Source of the DNA: Haliotis asinina
Taxonomy: Eukaryota; Mollusca; Gastropoda; Lepetellida; Haliotidae
Reading direction: 5' to 3'
DNA: 64,000 nucleotides
Assembly: GCF_037392515.1 (NCBI RefSeq)
Contig: NC_090282.1
Location: 28,567,554-28,631,553, forward strand
Shown here: positions 1-12,563 of the stretch, piece after piece
How positions within the stretch are numbered: position 1 is the stretch's first letter
Layout of the letters: each line of letters opens with the position of its first letter
The notes under the pieces: model-generated
Databases searched by the model: none
Seen by the model: only the letters and a program-made list of their open reading frames with translations
What the model was told of the DNA's origin: nothing
Made by a program: the position numbers and the translations under genes

Positions 1-29
1 CTTATCATACCTATGAAGATGCAGGTTAG

Positions 30-225
30 AACTGGTCTTTGTGTTGTAAAAGGCGACAAACAGTATGGGGTGGTCAGGCTTACTGACTTAGTGGACACAT
101 ACTCTTTTATCTTGTTTGTGTAGATTGATGCTCATAATGTTGATCACTGTGTTGTGTGGTGAAGACACAATTATTTACATACAACCACCATACAGAGGAA
201 TATTGCAATGTGCAGGATTAGAAAA
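30..225 (+). repeat. Family-A interspersed repeat, old copy
   Basis: Diverged copy of the ~240 bp family seen best at 9715-9975. It keeps the order 'aaaaggcgac', 'ggtggtcaggct', 'gactta', 'gatgctcataatgttgatcact', 'attatttaca' and 'ggaatattgc'. Many substitutions mark it as old. Confidence 0.6.
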
Positions 226-494
226 CAAACAAATGAAAACAAATCAAATCCTTATGTACATGATCACGATCACGTTAACTATGTAAATTTACAATGATAA
301 TGATGACGATTCTTCGAAGGCATTTAGAAGTTGGCATAGCAATTCAAGACGGGGTTGATTCTGCCTGATTGATGCCTGATTAATGCATTCCTGTTAGCTA
401 CTGGTATCATGTTGTCATAGCATTGTGACGTCATAAGCATTGTGAGGTCATGGGCAGAGTTAACAGTTAGCCTTACTGTTCAGTTCAGCTCAAC

Positions 495-528
495 CTGATG
501 AGGGGGCTAGGATATTCCCCGAAACGTC
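495..528 (+). ncRNA. Hammerhead-ribozyme-like core on a Penelope-type tail
   Basis: Seen: CTGATGA (495-501), then a G run (502-506), a short loop, CCCC (517-520), GAAA (521-524) and CGTC (525-528). The conserved hammerhead order is CUGANGA, stem II, GAAA, stem III, NUH, and here stem II starts and stops exactly at the core boxes. Stem III would be only the self-complementary ACGU, which suits the minimal hammerheads known from Penelope-like elements, thought to work as dimers. The sequence just downstream (to about 568) resembles the tails at 36723 and 38700, ending in 'gctatccataaaaat'. Cleavage activity is not shown. Confidence 0.6.
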
Positions 529-1125
529 GTGAAAATAAACTCAATAAGTTGCTATCCATAAAAATTTTCCTGTATTGATAATGATGATGCCAATAACTAG
601 AGACTTAAGTGCACAATATCACCAGATATTCTGTAATACACAGTCAGGATTATCCAGGTGTCTGCGTAGAGCATTGTGTGCTTTCCATGTTAGGGTAAAT
701 TACGTAACTGACAAGCTGAAGTGATCTAATGAGATTATGAAACTAGCAACTGTTTCCTGTGTTCAAAAGCAATATTGCAAAGACACAAAACACATCCCAA
801 CATGAATTCTGTTCAACCTTCAGGACCATTAGAATCAAATATTCATTAATTCTTTTTAAGAAGGAGTACATATGTTTTACTTGAATCTGAGTATTATTCT
901 TCAAAAACATACAAGTCATTCAGGAAAGAGTCTGTTATCTTATATATTTCATGTGATAGTAATGTGGTTGTTATTCATTGTCATATTAAACTTATACTGT
1001 CAGCATTGTTAAAACATATCAAATAACATATTTTGTAACTGCGTTGATGGATATACTGAATAATACATCAACTGGTGGCATGTTACTGCATTTCTTATCC
1101 AAAATCAGTATTTGTGAAATTAGGA

Positions 1126-1259
1126 GATAAACATCATGGGTTGACCCATTTCTGTGTGTTATTGAGTATTTGAAGCACAGAAATATTTCATTTGAATTGT
1201 ATTCCCGTGCTTCAAATACTCAATACCACCCAGAAATTGGCCAACACATGATGTTTATC
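1126..1259. mobile_element. Foldback MITE
   Basis: A 134 bp imperfect palindrome. The left arm begins 'gataaacatcatg' and the right arm ends 'catgatgtttatc'. The inner arms carry 'attgagtatttgaagca' and its complement 'tgcttcaaatactcaat'. The arms are about 52 bp around a loop of about 28 bp. There is no coding capacity. The family is not recognised. Confidence 0.75.
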
Positions 1260-2534
1260 GACATTCTAAACAAAAAGGTAAACCAAAGGGTTTAACTGTC
1301 TGCACTTGTTTGCATCAAGCAGTGAAGTGTGATCAGCTGGCCATTTCAGCTGGTTCCCATGATAGCATCTGGAGCTGCTCATTTGTGACGTCATTCTGAC
1401 TTTACATCACAGTATTTGAATGATATCAAAACTGTTGATAGCACAACAAAACATTTGTTTGCGATGTTTCTGCGTGTCACTATGCAGCGAACAGTCTTGC
1501 AGTTTCCGGAAATCAAATACCATTTGATCATGTTTTTCAGCCAATCAGCTTACAGAACACAGTGGACTTTTGGTTTTCAACGTATCATATTCACTTCATA
1601 ATGGATTCGTTCAACCCTTTTATATAACATGTCTGTAACAGGATATAACAAAATAGTGGATACAAAGTTGTAAAAAAATTATGCAGACGGTTTTTTTTAT
1701 TCAGTTCAAAAAGCACATGCAATATATTAGGGCACATATTTTCATGGGTATCTGTTGTAATGTCTAAATCTGTTATGTAAATCATTTTGCCAAGTGTTAT
1801 TGTGTGTTGCACCATTGAATACTGTTGGAGATCTGAGAGCCAATTGTTATGAAAATTGGATTATTCTGGTAACCATGGTTCCACAGTCTGAAGCCATTCG
1901 GATTGCATGTCTCCTTCCTCTTAGGAAAAGTCCTTTCTCTGAGGATCTCTCAGCAGCAGTTAAAGTATCGTCCAGTAGTTACTAGCATGACACCTCTCCC
2001 CTTTTGAAAATTCTTGTTGATATGAAACTAGCCAGAGAGTGTATCAGCTTACAACAAACCCCACTTTTGAAACATCGTCCACATGTACATAGATCAACTG
2101 CATGAATATTGACCACATTGACTAGTGGAGGTTGACAGCACTGATGTCAAGGTCAAGACATGCAGTATGGATAATAAGGCTGGGGGAGTCATATTACAGG
2201 GTGTAGGTGTACTTACACCTCAGATTGCCTGAGAATTCGGAAGGAGTAGTGACATTTTTGTATGAGCGACCCAATGATGTGGTTTTCAGCTAATAAACTT
2301 TATATATGTTCGACATACACAGGTATTTACATGTGTACATGATACATCTGAAATTTTATTGATTATTGTCATTGACTTTTAAGCATACATTACTCTTGTA
2401 TGCTCTATATATGCAGCCCTGGTATTACCTGATTTTGCAGCTATCTCGACATTTGGCCTAAGAGTAACGTGTCATGGTAAAATTCCAGGTTGATGTTTTC
2501 ACAGGACTCCTTTCATTTCAGGGGTTCAAACAGT

Positions 2535-5500
2535 ATGGATGCTGAGAGGGTGAAGGCGGCTGCCAAGAACCAGCCCTCTCTGAACCAGGGAGCATCCAGC
2601 AGCCAGGCCACCGCCAACCAGACACCCACAGCCCCACACTCATCTCCTGCCCATCAACCTCAGGAAACCACACCTGGAGGACCTCCAGCATCACCGTCAG
2701 CATCGGGGACATCAGCTGCCTCTGCTGCCTCTAACACAAGCCCAGCAGTGATACCTCCCCACCCTGCATCTATAGCAAACAGGGAAAGTGGTGTCAGCCT
2801 GTCCATCACAAGCGCATTAAGTGATACTTCCAATGTACGTAGTGCCAATGCTTTGAAGTCTGTCTTACAGGAATCTTCGCCTCCACCTCTGCCCCTTCCT
2901 GTCTCTTCAACAGTTGCTTCTCCTCAGCCTCAGAATCAATCTTCAGTCCCTTATAACTGGCAGGCCACCAAGCCTTCAGTGAAGGAAAGGCTGGCTTTCT
3001 TATTCAACAAAGACGTTATGTCTGATATTCGCTTCCTAGTAGGAAAGCCGCCAAATGTTCAGACTATTCCAGCTCATAAGTTTGTTTTGTCAGTTGGAAG
3101 TGCTGTATTTGATGCCCTCTTCAATGGTGGAATGGCAACCTCTGACAGTGTAATTGAAATCCCAGATGTTGAACCTTCTGCTTTTCTGGCTTTGCTGAAA
3201 TTCTTGTACTCTGATGAAGTTCAGATTGACCCTGAAACTGTCATGACAACATTATATACAGCTAAGAAGTATGCTGTACCTGCTTTGGAAAGAGCTTGTG
3301 TGGACTTTCTTAAAAGAAACTTGAGTAGTGACAATGCATTTATGTTGCTCACCCAGGCTCGGCTTTTCGACGAGCCACAGCTTGCAGCTTTGTGTCTCGA
3401 AACAATTGACAAGAACACAACGGAAGCTCTGTCAGCTGATGGGTTTACCGACATTGATCATGACACGCTATGTGTGGTGCTGGAGAGAGACACGTTGGGG
3501 ATAAGGGAATGCAAATTGTTTTCGTCGGTGTGCCGCTGGGCAGAAGCTGAATGTGCCAGACTAAATCAGCCTCCAAGTCCCCAGAACCAGAGACGAGTCC
3601 TCAGCAGGTCCTTGAGGCTGATCCGCTTCCCACTCATGACTGTAGAGGAGTTTGCAATGGGAGCTGCCCAGAGCGGGATTCTAGAAGATCGTGAAGTGGT
3701 GGAGCTCTTCCTCTACTTCACAGTCAATCCCAAACCATCTATCAGCTTCCTGGATGTGCCACGCTGCTGCTTGACAGGCAAGGAACAAGTTGTGTCTCGC
3801 TTCTGTCAGATTGAATCAAGATGGGGCTACAGTGGAACAAGTGATCGGATACGGTAATAGATCATTTTACATAAGTCTAGAAAGCTTCCTTTGAGTTTGT
3901 AAGATCGATGGAATCAAAGTAACTTGTGATGAGCCTTTTTTTTTTCAATGTGTTAGTTCAATATACTCAATCAGTAAAAATGGTATATGGCATCACTCAT
4001 ATCATTTTCTCAATTAGATCTTCTCAACCATAAACTTGCACTGATATTTTTCAGATTTATGGTGAACAGACGTATATTTGTTGTTGGGTTCGGGTTGTAT
4101 GGCAGTATTCATGGACCAACAGAATACAATGTCAACATTCAGGTAACTGTCCTTATTTGTCTGCTTGTTGTAGTTGCATCAATTATTCAGTATAAGAATG
4201 GTGATAATAACTTGGAGATTTCACGTGAACTTTCCATCAAGATTGCTTTTTTCACACACTTACCCACCAGAGATATTAGGTGTGAATATGACTGTAAAGT
4301 GAGAGCAGCCTGAGAGGGGTTGGCGTTAGAGCTGCATGTTTAATTTTTCTGTGAATTTGAAATTTGTCCACATTCGTGGGTGGAGCAAAAACAGGCAGTT
4401 GTATGGTTTAATATCTTAGTTTATGTGGGTTTGGGGTTTTTATGTTCATACTGAAGGGATATGTGGGACTACATGCACTCAAGGCTGGTTTTAGAAAAAT
4501 ACCTGAGGCTTTGAAGGTTTGGATGTTTTGAATTTATTCAAGTATGCTATTTCCTTTCAGCTCGGCCCCGATTTCTTGAAACAAACTTTAAGTTTTTACT
4601 CAAATTTCAAACTGAGTTTGACAAAATGAAACAGCTGAATTTTAACTCAACTGTATTTTTTACATAGAAAAATCCACACATACTTAATCTATCCACCAAA
4701 CTGAAATTGTGTACTGTATTTGAGGTTAATATTGGTTTCAGTTCATTCTGGGAAATGAATTGTCTTATGTTTACTGAAATTTGAGTAGAAACTCAAACTT
4801 AAGTCAAAGCTGAGACTAAAGTTTGTTTCGAGAAATTGGGGCCAGAACAACAATTATTGACTAATATGTTGATGTTGTCCCTGTTAACCCCCACCATTGT
4901 TGTGACAGATTATCCACACCGACACAAGCAAGGTGATGGGGTCCAATGACACCAGCTTTCAGTGTGACGGATCCACATCCACATTCAGGGTGATGTTCAA
5001 AGAGCCGGTTGAGATCCTGCCCAACTCAAGCTATATAGCCTGTGCTACACTCAAGGTAAGAACTACATCAGGGTAAACACACAAGCAAACAACACTGCCC
5101 CAGGACAGTGGTTTTGGCCAACAGTATTAGGTTGTCACTTCCCTACAAGACCTCCTCAACAACAAGCATCATTCTGGTGGGTTTTTACAGTATTTGTGAC
5201 AGTGGTCATAAAGGGATTTCAGTAAACTTTACATTTTTGGTTTGTGTTTTCTTTATGTTCGTACCCCGCCACATCGTGGAATCGGGGACGATGTATTCAG
5301 GAGCATCTGTACATCCATCCATCTCGATTCTTGTTCACGCAATATCTCATGAACAGTTGTACCCAGTGTCTTCAGATTTGGTGACAGCCTACGTTAAGGG
5401 ATTACAAAGACATCAATAATTTTGGTGACCATGACCTTATTTTCAAGGTCACCATGACACTTTCACCATTTTTCAAACTTGTGTTAACATGATATCTCAT

Positions 5501-6000
5501 GGACTGTTGTACCCAATGTCTTCAAATTTGGCGACCACTTACATTAGGGGATTTTGCCGACCCAGTTGATTTGGGTGATCTTGGCCTTATTTTTTAGGTC
5601 ACGAGAACACTTTGATCGTTTTTCAAACTAGCATAAACACAATATTTCATAAAACATTGCACCCTATGTCTTCGATATTTTAACAGTCTGCATTGGTTGA
5701 TAATCCAGACACCAGTCATTTCAAGCATCCTATATGTTACCCCCCCCAAAAAAAAGTAAATATCCTATAAATATTTCTTTCTTCTTTAGTGTGTTAATGG
5801 CAAAAATTTGTTTAAATTTCATCTAATATTCTTCTTTCTAGGGTCCAGACTCATACTATGGGTCCAAAGGATTACGCAAGGTGACCCATGAATCGGTATC
5901 CAGTGGGAAAGTTACCTTCCAGTTCACATATGCAGCTGGCAACAACAACGGCACATCTGTTGAAGATGGACAGATTCCCGAGATTATCTTCTACACATAG
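2535..6000 (+). CDS. BTBD2: BTB/BACK/PHR protein, BTBD2/BTBD1 orthologue
   Basis: Four coding exons: 2535-3853, 4055-4142, 4909-5055, 5842-6000 (stop TAG), giving 570 residues. All introns are GT-AG and the phases fit. Residues 1-145 are a low-complexity Ser/Pro/Ala/Gln leader. From about 155 come a BTB domain ([26 protein letters not shown]), a BACK domain (to about 375) and a C-terminal PHR domain ([20 protein letters not shown], then [17 protein letters not shown] near the end). The match to my memory of human BTBD2 runs to the last residues. Family knowledge: these proteins are candidate CUL3 adaptors, bind topoisomerase I and lie in cytoplasmic bodies. The start is set at 2535 because an acceptor-like AG lies at 2520-2521; an in-frame ATG at 2493 is the alternative. 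The longer leader than in vertebrates is plausible but unproved. Confidence 0.95.
4564..4843. mobile_element. Foldback MITE in BTBD2 intron 2
   Basis: About 280 bp with terminal inverted repeats of roughly 27 bp: 'ggccccgatttcttgaaaca' at the left and its near complement ending 'gaaattggggcc' at the right. The palindrome continues imperfectly inward (actcaaatttc / gaaatttgagt). It lies between exons 2 and 3 of BTBD2. No coding capacity. Confidence 0.75.
5338..5720 (+). repeat. Degenerate ~150 bp tandem repeat in BTBD2 intron 3
   Basis: Two and a half diverged units. Each starts near 'atatctcatgaac' or a variant, has 'acccaatgtcttcaaatttgg', then a 'gaccttattttcaaggtcac' section and 'tttttcaaact'. 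The units differ at many positions, so the duplication is old. No function is evident. Confidence 0.65.
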
Positions 6001-6266
6001 AACACACATACATGTATTCTAGGGCTGCAACCATTCACAAGACTCAGTGCCACAAGTTATTGTGCCTCATTGAAATAATGCCCACGATACCGGATTTACT
6101 GATCATATATTACACGGTATGCAATTGATTTGTGAAATACAATTTCATGGTGATTTGTGAAAAGCATTACATGCCCTCGTCATTGTTAGTGTAATGGAAA
6201 ACTGTTTAAACAGTATGCTTTGGTTATGTTTTGAAATATTTTCATTGATTTTGGAAAACAGACATA

Positions 6267-6361
6267 GGACCCATCCACAAAACATTCGTAGATATATGAC
6301 ATTCGTAAGCCTATGATTAAGTAGGATAGGTTGTAGCTTTACAAATGTTTTGTGGGTCGGT
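6267..6361. mobile_element. Short foldback MITE
   Basis: About 95 bp. The ends 'ggacccatccacaaaacattcg' family and 'aaatgttttgtgggtcgg' are complementary apart from small gaps. Related half-units with 'gatccacaa.gcgtt' occur at about 17368 and 18628, so this belongs to a local multi-copy family. Confidence 0.6.
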
Positions 6362-8924
6362 ACCTTCGATTGTTGCATGTGTTGTGACTGCTGACATAAT
6401 CAGTCTGCTTGTTGTATTGCCACAGAGGTGATGGTTACAGCCCCAGTGTTTCACTGTCTCCCTATGGAAGCCAAAATATTTATCGTGCACTGTGATGATT
6501 GCACATGATCGTGTCATCACTGGATCAATAATGATCTCTGTGTCTGTTCACCAACATTCTATATTTGTCTCTGTAGAATGTAGCTTTACTCTCTGATGTT
6601 GAGAATGGACAAACGTCTTTTGTTTCACTGATTTTGTTAAGTTTTGCAATCACTTATGCATAAATACTCTTCAATGTTACAAAGCTGTAGGCTTCAATGT
6701 GATACACAGCATTTCATGGACAAATGAATTCAATGTACACTGTTTTACATGGATGAAATTTGAACTCTTTCTGAAACTTTCCTTCCTTTGCATAGCATGT
6801 GCAGTGCCTGTCCAACTACATACCAGTATCAGGTCCTTGACTATAAACAAGTATCAGAGCTCTGTTTCTCAAAGCCCTTATGTGCCTAAAATCTTGAAAC
6901 TTCCCATGTTGCAGTATAGGAGGTACAGATGCTTCAAGAAAAGTTAAGAGAGCTTTGTGTAACAGTGTCCAGATCTCTTCCTTACATACATGTAGTGTTG
7001 GTCGTATCCAGCATGCATGCCAAGAGTCCGACAACTTGTACTGGACAACATTGAAACTTACGTACACAGCATCTAGTTTATCACTGCCGTTTATGATCTG
7101 TTTTTGTTTCTAGTCAACCCTCACAGCATTTGTCATGTTAGTAGCTATCAACGATACTAAGGTTTGCCAAAGGTAAAGCTTCTGCAATATCATCCTTGAT
7201 GGACTACTCATTTTACACATCCTGTTCTGTGTGGTAACTATGGTAACCATCCAACCGAACCATCCAATCCTGGACAGTATTACTGTAGTGACCATTCCTG
7301 AATTTGTTGCAATCATTGTCTGGCATAGCTGCCTTTATGTATAACCTGCCTGGGCAAATATACAAAAATAGGGATGAGAGAAAATTCAAGAGCTAAAATC
7401 AATACAAAAAGACTCTCTAGTCTACGGTGCCATGAAAGACCATGAAAATGAAGAGTTCCATTTTCCTGAGTTAAACAAAATATGCCCCTATGTCTTTGTA
7501 TTCCTTAACAAAGTAATTTCCTGTGATAAACTGGGTTTTGCTCTGCATTAAAGATGAAATGAACAAAAAGATTGTATATTGCATGTTTATTTGATGGTTG
7601 CAGGAGCTTTGTTTAGTTACATGATGTGATTGATAGATATGCCTGGTATGACATGATTCATCCAATCGCTGGACCCCATTCTTTGCCGAGTACAAAGTCT
7701 CTGTACTATTATTAATGCCATTTTGTGATTCTACAAAGAGTTATGTACGCTTGACCCTGTCAAATGCAAAGGTTTAAGTCCACACAGTTCATATAGTCAC
7801 AAGTTATTTCTTGTGATTTGTTCAGCCTAAAACAGAGTAAACTTGTTTCATGTATGTATGTATTTTTGTCCTGCTAGTGCAAGTTGTACAGATGACACGT
7901 TAATTTTGAACAATAGATATAACTTTACATTTTGATATTTAGTATTTTGGGGTTTTGTATTACTGTAGCTCCAGTAATTTGGTAGGTGGTTATAACATTG
8001 CTTCCCTCCTTCATGTCTGATGGCAGTGGTACTGGTTTGTTAATAGTCGTCCTTGCAGAGGCACATCCAGAGTGTGGTGTCAGGGTGCATTTCACCCTAA
8101 CCTTTGGACTTCATGATGTATGTGCACCCCCCTTCTCCCAAATCCTGGATACGCCTCTGATCCCTGCATGATATCTGTAAGAAACTATGAAAACTGAGTG
8201 GATTTCTGGTTCCAATACAAATTCTCTCATATTATAATGGCGCTGGCGCCATTTCATCTTTGACATTGTGCTGTATGTCAGTCTTAAGAAAGGCATACTT
8301 AGGATCAGCTGGTTTAGGGCTTTTTCACTGCAGTAGTAAACAGTTTGGTATGAAGGACAAATAAGAATTTTTTCATAATGTTTATTTTGATGGAAAATTC
8401 TCATTGTTTCAAAATCTCAAGAATACACAGAAGCAGATATGTTTGACCCTGTTAAAGGAGGGATAGTGACAATGATTCCCATGTGATGCAGGATTGTCAC
8501 ACACTTTTCAGAATACTGAATTTTGAAGTTTTTGTCTGTACTGTCTCTAGCTTCCATCTTTTAAGTTGATGTCAAAATAGTGACTGGTAGTTACTTTATA
8601 GAGATATTGGGACTCAACACTATTTTTTCTGTCAGTATGTTAAGTGGAATGAAAAAACGCTTTTACAGATTGTCTACAGAATTTACGTGTATATTTGAAA
8701 CAAATATTTATTAATGTGTTGCGCTACCACTTGCATAAATAAAAAGGATAAAATGGACATTTCCTATTTGAGTTTATGTCACCTATTTCAGAGATCCAGT
8801 ATGTTTCAGTGTGACTTCACCAAGTTTCAGGAGGAGATCCAGGTGTTCTAGAACAGTCACTGAGTCACATAATCTCATGTCATAGAAACCATTGAGCAGA
8901 GGAAAGAGTGTCTGCCCATAGAGA

Positions 8925-9050
8925 GGCAGTGGGGTAGCCTTGTGGCTAAAACCTTCACTCATCATGCCAGAGACCCCATCCCCATGATATTGCTGGATTA
9001 TTGCTAAAACGCACACTCGCTCGCTCGCTCACTCACTCACTCACTCACTC
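8925..9050 (+). repeat. tRNA-derived SINE (family B), internally deleted
   Basis: Keeps the head 'ggggtagccttgtggctaaa' and the tail 'catgatattgctgga', and ends in a (CTCG)n/(CTCA)n microsatellite (9017-9050). The B-box section is missing. The intact relative is at 40692-40869. Confidence 0.7.
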
Positions 9051-9329
9051 CAGCTGAGACACAGATGGTTACCCATTGTGGCATTCCTTATTTAAAGGAT
9101 ACAACAAGGATAGATTGAGTTCGAGTCAGTTCTCATGAATGCTAAATAGTGCAATAGCATCTGTTGACTAGCACCTTTGACAACCATGAGTCTGACAAGT
9201 ATAAGCCGCCACACCCCTTGTGGTGCTATGTGGTTTTGTGTCGTCAGGTGATCTCATGTCATGAACCCTTTCAAGTATCAAGGGCCTACAGGCCTAAGGA
9301 CTACTGCTTTGTGGGACAGGTGGCTGTTC

Positions 9330-9455
9330 TGTGTGTGGAGGGTTGGTAGGGAGGCTGAAGACCTATTTCGATTCCCCACATGAGTACTGTGTGAGTCCAT
9401 TTCTGGGCTACTACCGGAATGTTGCTAAAAGCAGCATAAAACAATACTCACTTTG
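9330..9455 (+). repeat. tRNA-derived SINE (family B), diverged
   Basis: Recognised by 'gattccccacatgagtac', 'tccatttctggg', 'ggaatgttgctaaaagca' and 'taaaacaatactcac'. The tRNA-like head is eroded. Confidence 0.6.
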
Positions 9456-9714
9456 TGTAGTCCCTGACTCTTTTACTGAAATACAGATAAATGGAGTTTT
9501 GCCCTATTCTGGACCAATTTATTCCTACATACCTTTAATGGATGTTATCATGGAAAAGCAAAACACAAAGAAAAGTTGATTTTTTGTAAATTCAGTTGCA
9601 CAATAAAATTCAGCATATATGTGATAAACAACATGAAAGTATATCTCTTTACATGAGGAAGCTTATTGGGGGGTCAGGGTGACCCCTGATACACCTGTCC
9701 ACTCCCTGTCTATG

Positions 9715-9975
9715 GTCCGGGACCCGTGAAGGTCCCGGGGTAGACTAGGCCTTCAGCAACCCATGCTTGCCATAAAAGACGACTCAGCTAACGGGATCGG
9801 GTGGTCAGACTCGCTGACTTGGTTGACACATGTCATCGGTTCCCAATTGCGCAGATCGATGCTCATGTTGTTGATCACTGGATTGTCTGGTCCAGACTCG
9901 ATTATTTACAGACCGCCGCCATATAGCTGTAATACTGCTGAGTGCGGCGTAAAACTAAACTCACTCACTCATTCA
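9715..9975 (+). repeat. Family-A interspersed repeat, well preserved
   Basis: A good reference copy in this window. It runs from 'gtgaaggtcccggggtaga' through 'ttcagcaacccatgcttgcc', 'actaacgggatcgggtggtc', 'tgttgatcactggattgtct' and 'atatagctgtaatactgctg' to 'gcggcgtaaaactaaactca', then (ACTC)n. No open reading frame spans it. It is probably a non-autonomous SINE or MITE; other copies in either orientation are listed separately. Confidence 0.8.
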
Positions 9976-10145
9976 CTATGGTCCGGTGTCCTGCGTCCTA
10001 GTACGGCACTGTTTTCTATGGTCCCACAAGTCGATATGATCGTGGGCTGGAATCTCCAGATTCGGACTGACTAGGATTCTTAAATTATCAGTACTTGTAA
10101 AACCTGGCCTTCCTCAGGCATAAAGCTGGCAACGTTGATTTATCA

Positions 10146-10196
10146 GGGTGAGTGAGCTGGGTTTTACGCCGCTTTTATCAATATTCCAGAGATATA
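10146..10196 (-). repeat. Family-B SINE tail fragment
   Basis: A short piece, 'gtgagtgagctgggttttac' followed by 'gccgcttttatcaatattcc', which is the reverse of the family-B tail. Confidence 0.6.
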
Positions 10197-10257
10197 GGCA
10201 TTCAAACCTATGTTGTAGTATATGTGTTTGCCTCTTTTTTCCGATACACATCTACCC

Positions 10258-10475
10258 GTGAAGGTCCGAGTTAGAATATTTATAGCCCATGCCTCTCGTA
10301 AGAGGCGACTAACGGGATCGGGTGGTCAATCTCTATGACTCAGTTTACGCATGCCATTTGTGCAGATCGATGCTCATGCTGTTGATCACAGTATTGTCTG
10401 GTCCAAACTCGACTATTTACAGATCGCCGCCATATAGCTGGAATATTGCTGAATGCGGCATAAAACTAAACTCAC
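10258..10475 (+). repeat. Family-A interspersed repeat
   Basis: Has 'gtgaaggtccgagtta', 'aagaggcgactaacgggatc', 'gatcgatgctcatgctgttg' and 'gaatattgctgaatgcggc'. The central part is somewhat diverged and the 'ttcagcaaccc' section is lost. Confidence 0.75.
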
Positions 10476-11510
10476 TAGTACACAACTGATCATATTAAGA
10501 AAACTTCAAACTTTTTCCCATTTTATATTATACAGATTTCCGAGATGGACACCCATATGACTCCACCGGAGTATGCTAGGCAGGCGTTATTCAAGTGATA
10601 ATGAGTCTTTGGAGGCTTAAGTGGTCATGGGTTTATGGGATTGTTTTAGAACAAATATTCTCAGCCACTTCCTGCAAATACGGCTCGGTGTAATAACTGG
10701 ACTTCCGTCCGTGACTGACTCATTCTCAAACAGAGGATATGTGTTTCTAAACGCCTAGCATGTATTTATTAATTGTTCTGGGTTGCTTAGAACTGTAACT
10801 GGCAATAAATTGAATTTCCCTCAATATACCGATCACATTTACAATAACTGTTACTCTCCCCTTATTTCCTATGGAAATTCCGATCTTTTCAGACTGATTA
10901 AACAGTTTTGGAACTTATCAATGAACTTTGTGTACTACCCATCCTTCTGTTCTCTATTTAGTGTGAGTTAGGCTCCCTTCTCACTCTGTAATAAAACAAA
11001 CTAAACCAGATTATATAACAAGAAGAGAAAATTACTAGACTAGTTCTAATCACACCTGTAAGAGAACAGATGGACTTATCTCGTCTTATCTTATCCAGCT
11101 AACCAAATGTCTAAGCATATAGATTTAGTGAAGTTTAACAGTATTTAACTTAGATCACGATACGTCAGTTTCATGTCAGGGGAAAGCCCTGAATCGTTCA
11201 GGTCTTTGATTATTTTCGGTGAAACCTGCAGGCACTGCTATGGTGCTGACGAACATACTGACACAGTTCAGACTAGTCCCATATTCGAGCCGCCAATAAC
11301 AGGCTCCTGGCACTTCAGAGGGATGTAACTCTGCACCGCGATTTGCGGCGTGCGAGTCGTTGAGGCTTGTCATTATTCATGCGACTTCGTGTGACGTGTA
11401 CATATTCTGGTATGTACTGTATGCTGTTTGGTTGTCATAGTAACCGAGCTAGCATCCTTATTTTGTGCGTGCGCGTGTGTGCGCGGGTACTAAATTAAGT
11501 AAATGACCAT

Positions 11511-11682
11511 GTACGTCGAATGGAAACAGGATCGTTAATGAGGTGACAGCCACCGAGACAGCATCTTCATTACGTGTTTATGTCCCCTATAACGGTCGGG
11601 TACTATTACACCACCAGGTACGACGAATGTAAACAGGATCGTTAATGACGTGACTGCCACCGAGATAGCATCTTCGTTAATG
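11511..11682 (+). repeat. Tandem duplication, period about 107 bp
   Basis: A block of about 65 bp beginning 'gtacgtcgaatggaaacagg' recurs 107 bp later as 'gtacgacgaatgtaaacagg'. Both copies go on through 'atcgttaatga' and 'gccaccgaga.agcatcttc'. Function unknown; it lies about 1 kb upstream of the MSP130-like start codon. Confidence 0.7.
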
Positions 11683-12563
11683 GTGTGAATATGGCATATA
11701 TGGCATGACACACAGATCCTATTATTTGTGTGCATGCAAGTACAATATCCTGAATGGCAAGCAGGCTGTCTACAGGTTGCCTTCCTGTATCCGGTGATAC
11801 AGGATGTAGACATTTGTTGTTATAGTGAAACTCATCCAGATGCCTTACTAAGAAACCAAGGTTCATAATCAGATCAAACCTCTGAAGACTGACCCTGGCA
11901 GTTGGTATACATACATTATACATCAGTATGAACTGGGAATCTGGGAACTAGTTCCCATTAAACAACCATACAGCTAAAACCGTCGACATTCTCAAACTTT
12001 AACGCGAAATCACCATGGTTTTCTGGTTGTTTTCCATCCGTGCAGCAGACGAAAATCACATGAATTTTCTTATCATTTTCTTATCTACGAACTTCCGGGA
12101 CCGTTTCAAACATAAAAACATATCTCTTTAAACTGGAAGCAAGCAGGTGTAAGCTTCCAGCGCTTTATGTTAATTGGTGAGTGGAGTTTGAAGCGATCCC
12201 TGGCAACGACTGATAACCTCAGTAATCTACAGGTTGAGGCCAGAACGGAACTACGTAAGTCCTTAAAACTGTCGTACATTTTCTATCCCCGTAACTATAA
12301 ATACATTTGATACGAGTGTATCTTCAATGGCATATCTATATGGAAATACTGCCGTGTCATAATAGTGGTCAAAATCCTGGACCTCGGTATTTCAAAGTGT
12401 TCTCTGAAGTGTCGTCCTGTCGTTTTGAGACATCCCACGTCTACATTCATGAATGGTAAATTATCAAAGTACATGTATATACACACGTAGGAATAATCAG
12501 CTCATGTCTTATTTACAGCGAATTTATCGTAACAAGCTAGGAAACAAGTCAACAAGTTTGAAA

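Larger units (their letters stand above)
1..2534. other. 5' flank of BTBD2, no supported gene
   Basis: I see no conserved coding sequence here; the open frames are under 75 codons and match nothing I know. The stretch holds an old family-A SINE-like copy (about 30-225), a Penelope-type tail with a hammerhead-like core (495-528) and a foldback MITE (1126-1259). The promoter and 5' UTR of BTBD2 should lie in this stretch or upstream of it. A pyrimidine-rich run ending in AG at 2520-2521 suggests that an upstream non-coding exon splices in just before the start codon. Confidence 0.6.
6001..12563. other. Intergenic repeat-rich region between BTBD2 and the MSP130-like gene
   Basis: No conserved protein is visible. 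The first kilobases should include the BTBD2 3' UTR, but I cannot place its end; an AATAAA-type run near 8738-8745 is only one candidate. Repeats are listed separately: a foldback at 6267-6361, SINE copies at 8925-9050, 9330-9455, 9715-9975, 10146-10196 and 10258-10475, and a duplicated block at 11511-11682. The 5' UTR and promoter of the downstream gene should lie near 12200-12563. Confidence 0.6.

Noticed and set aside
2490-2534. Upstream start of BTBD2 at 2490 or 2493
   Set aside because: 2490 is TTG, not ATG. 2493 is ATG, but a pyrimidine tract and AG at 2520-2521 make this stretch look like intron; kept only as an alternative.
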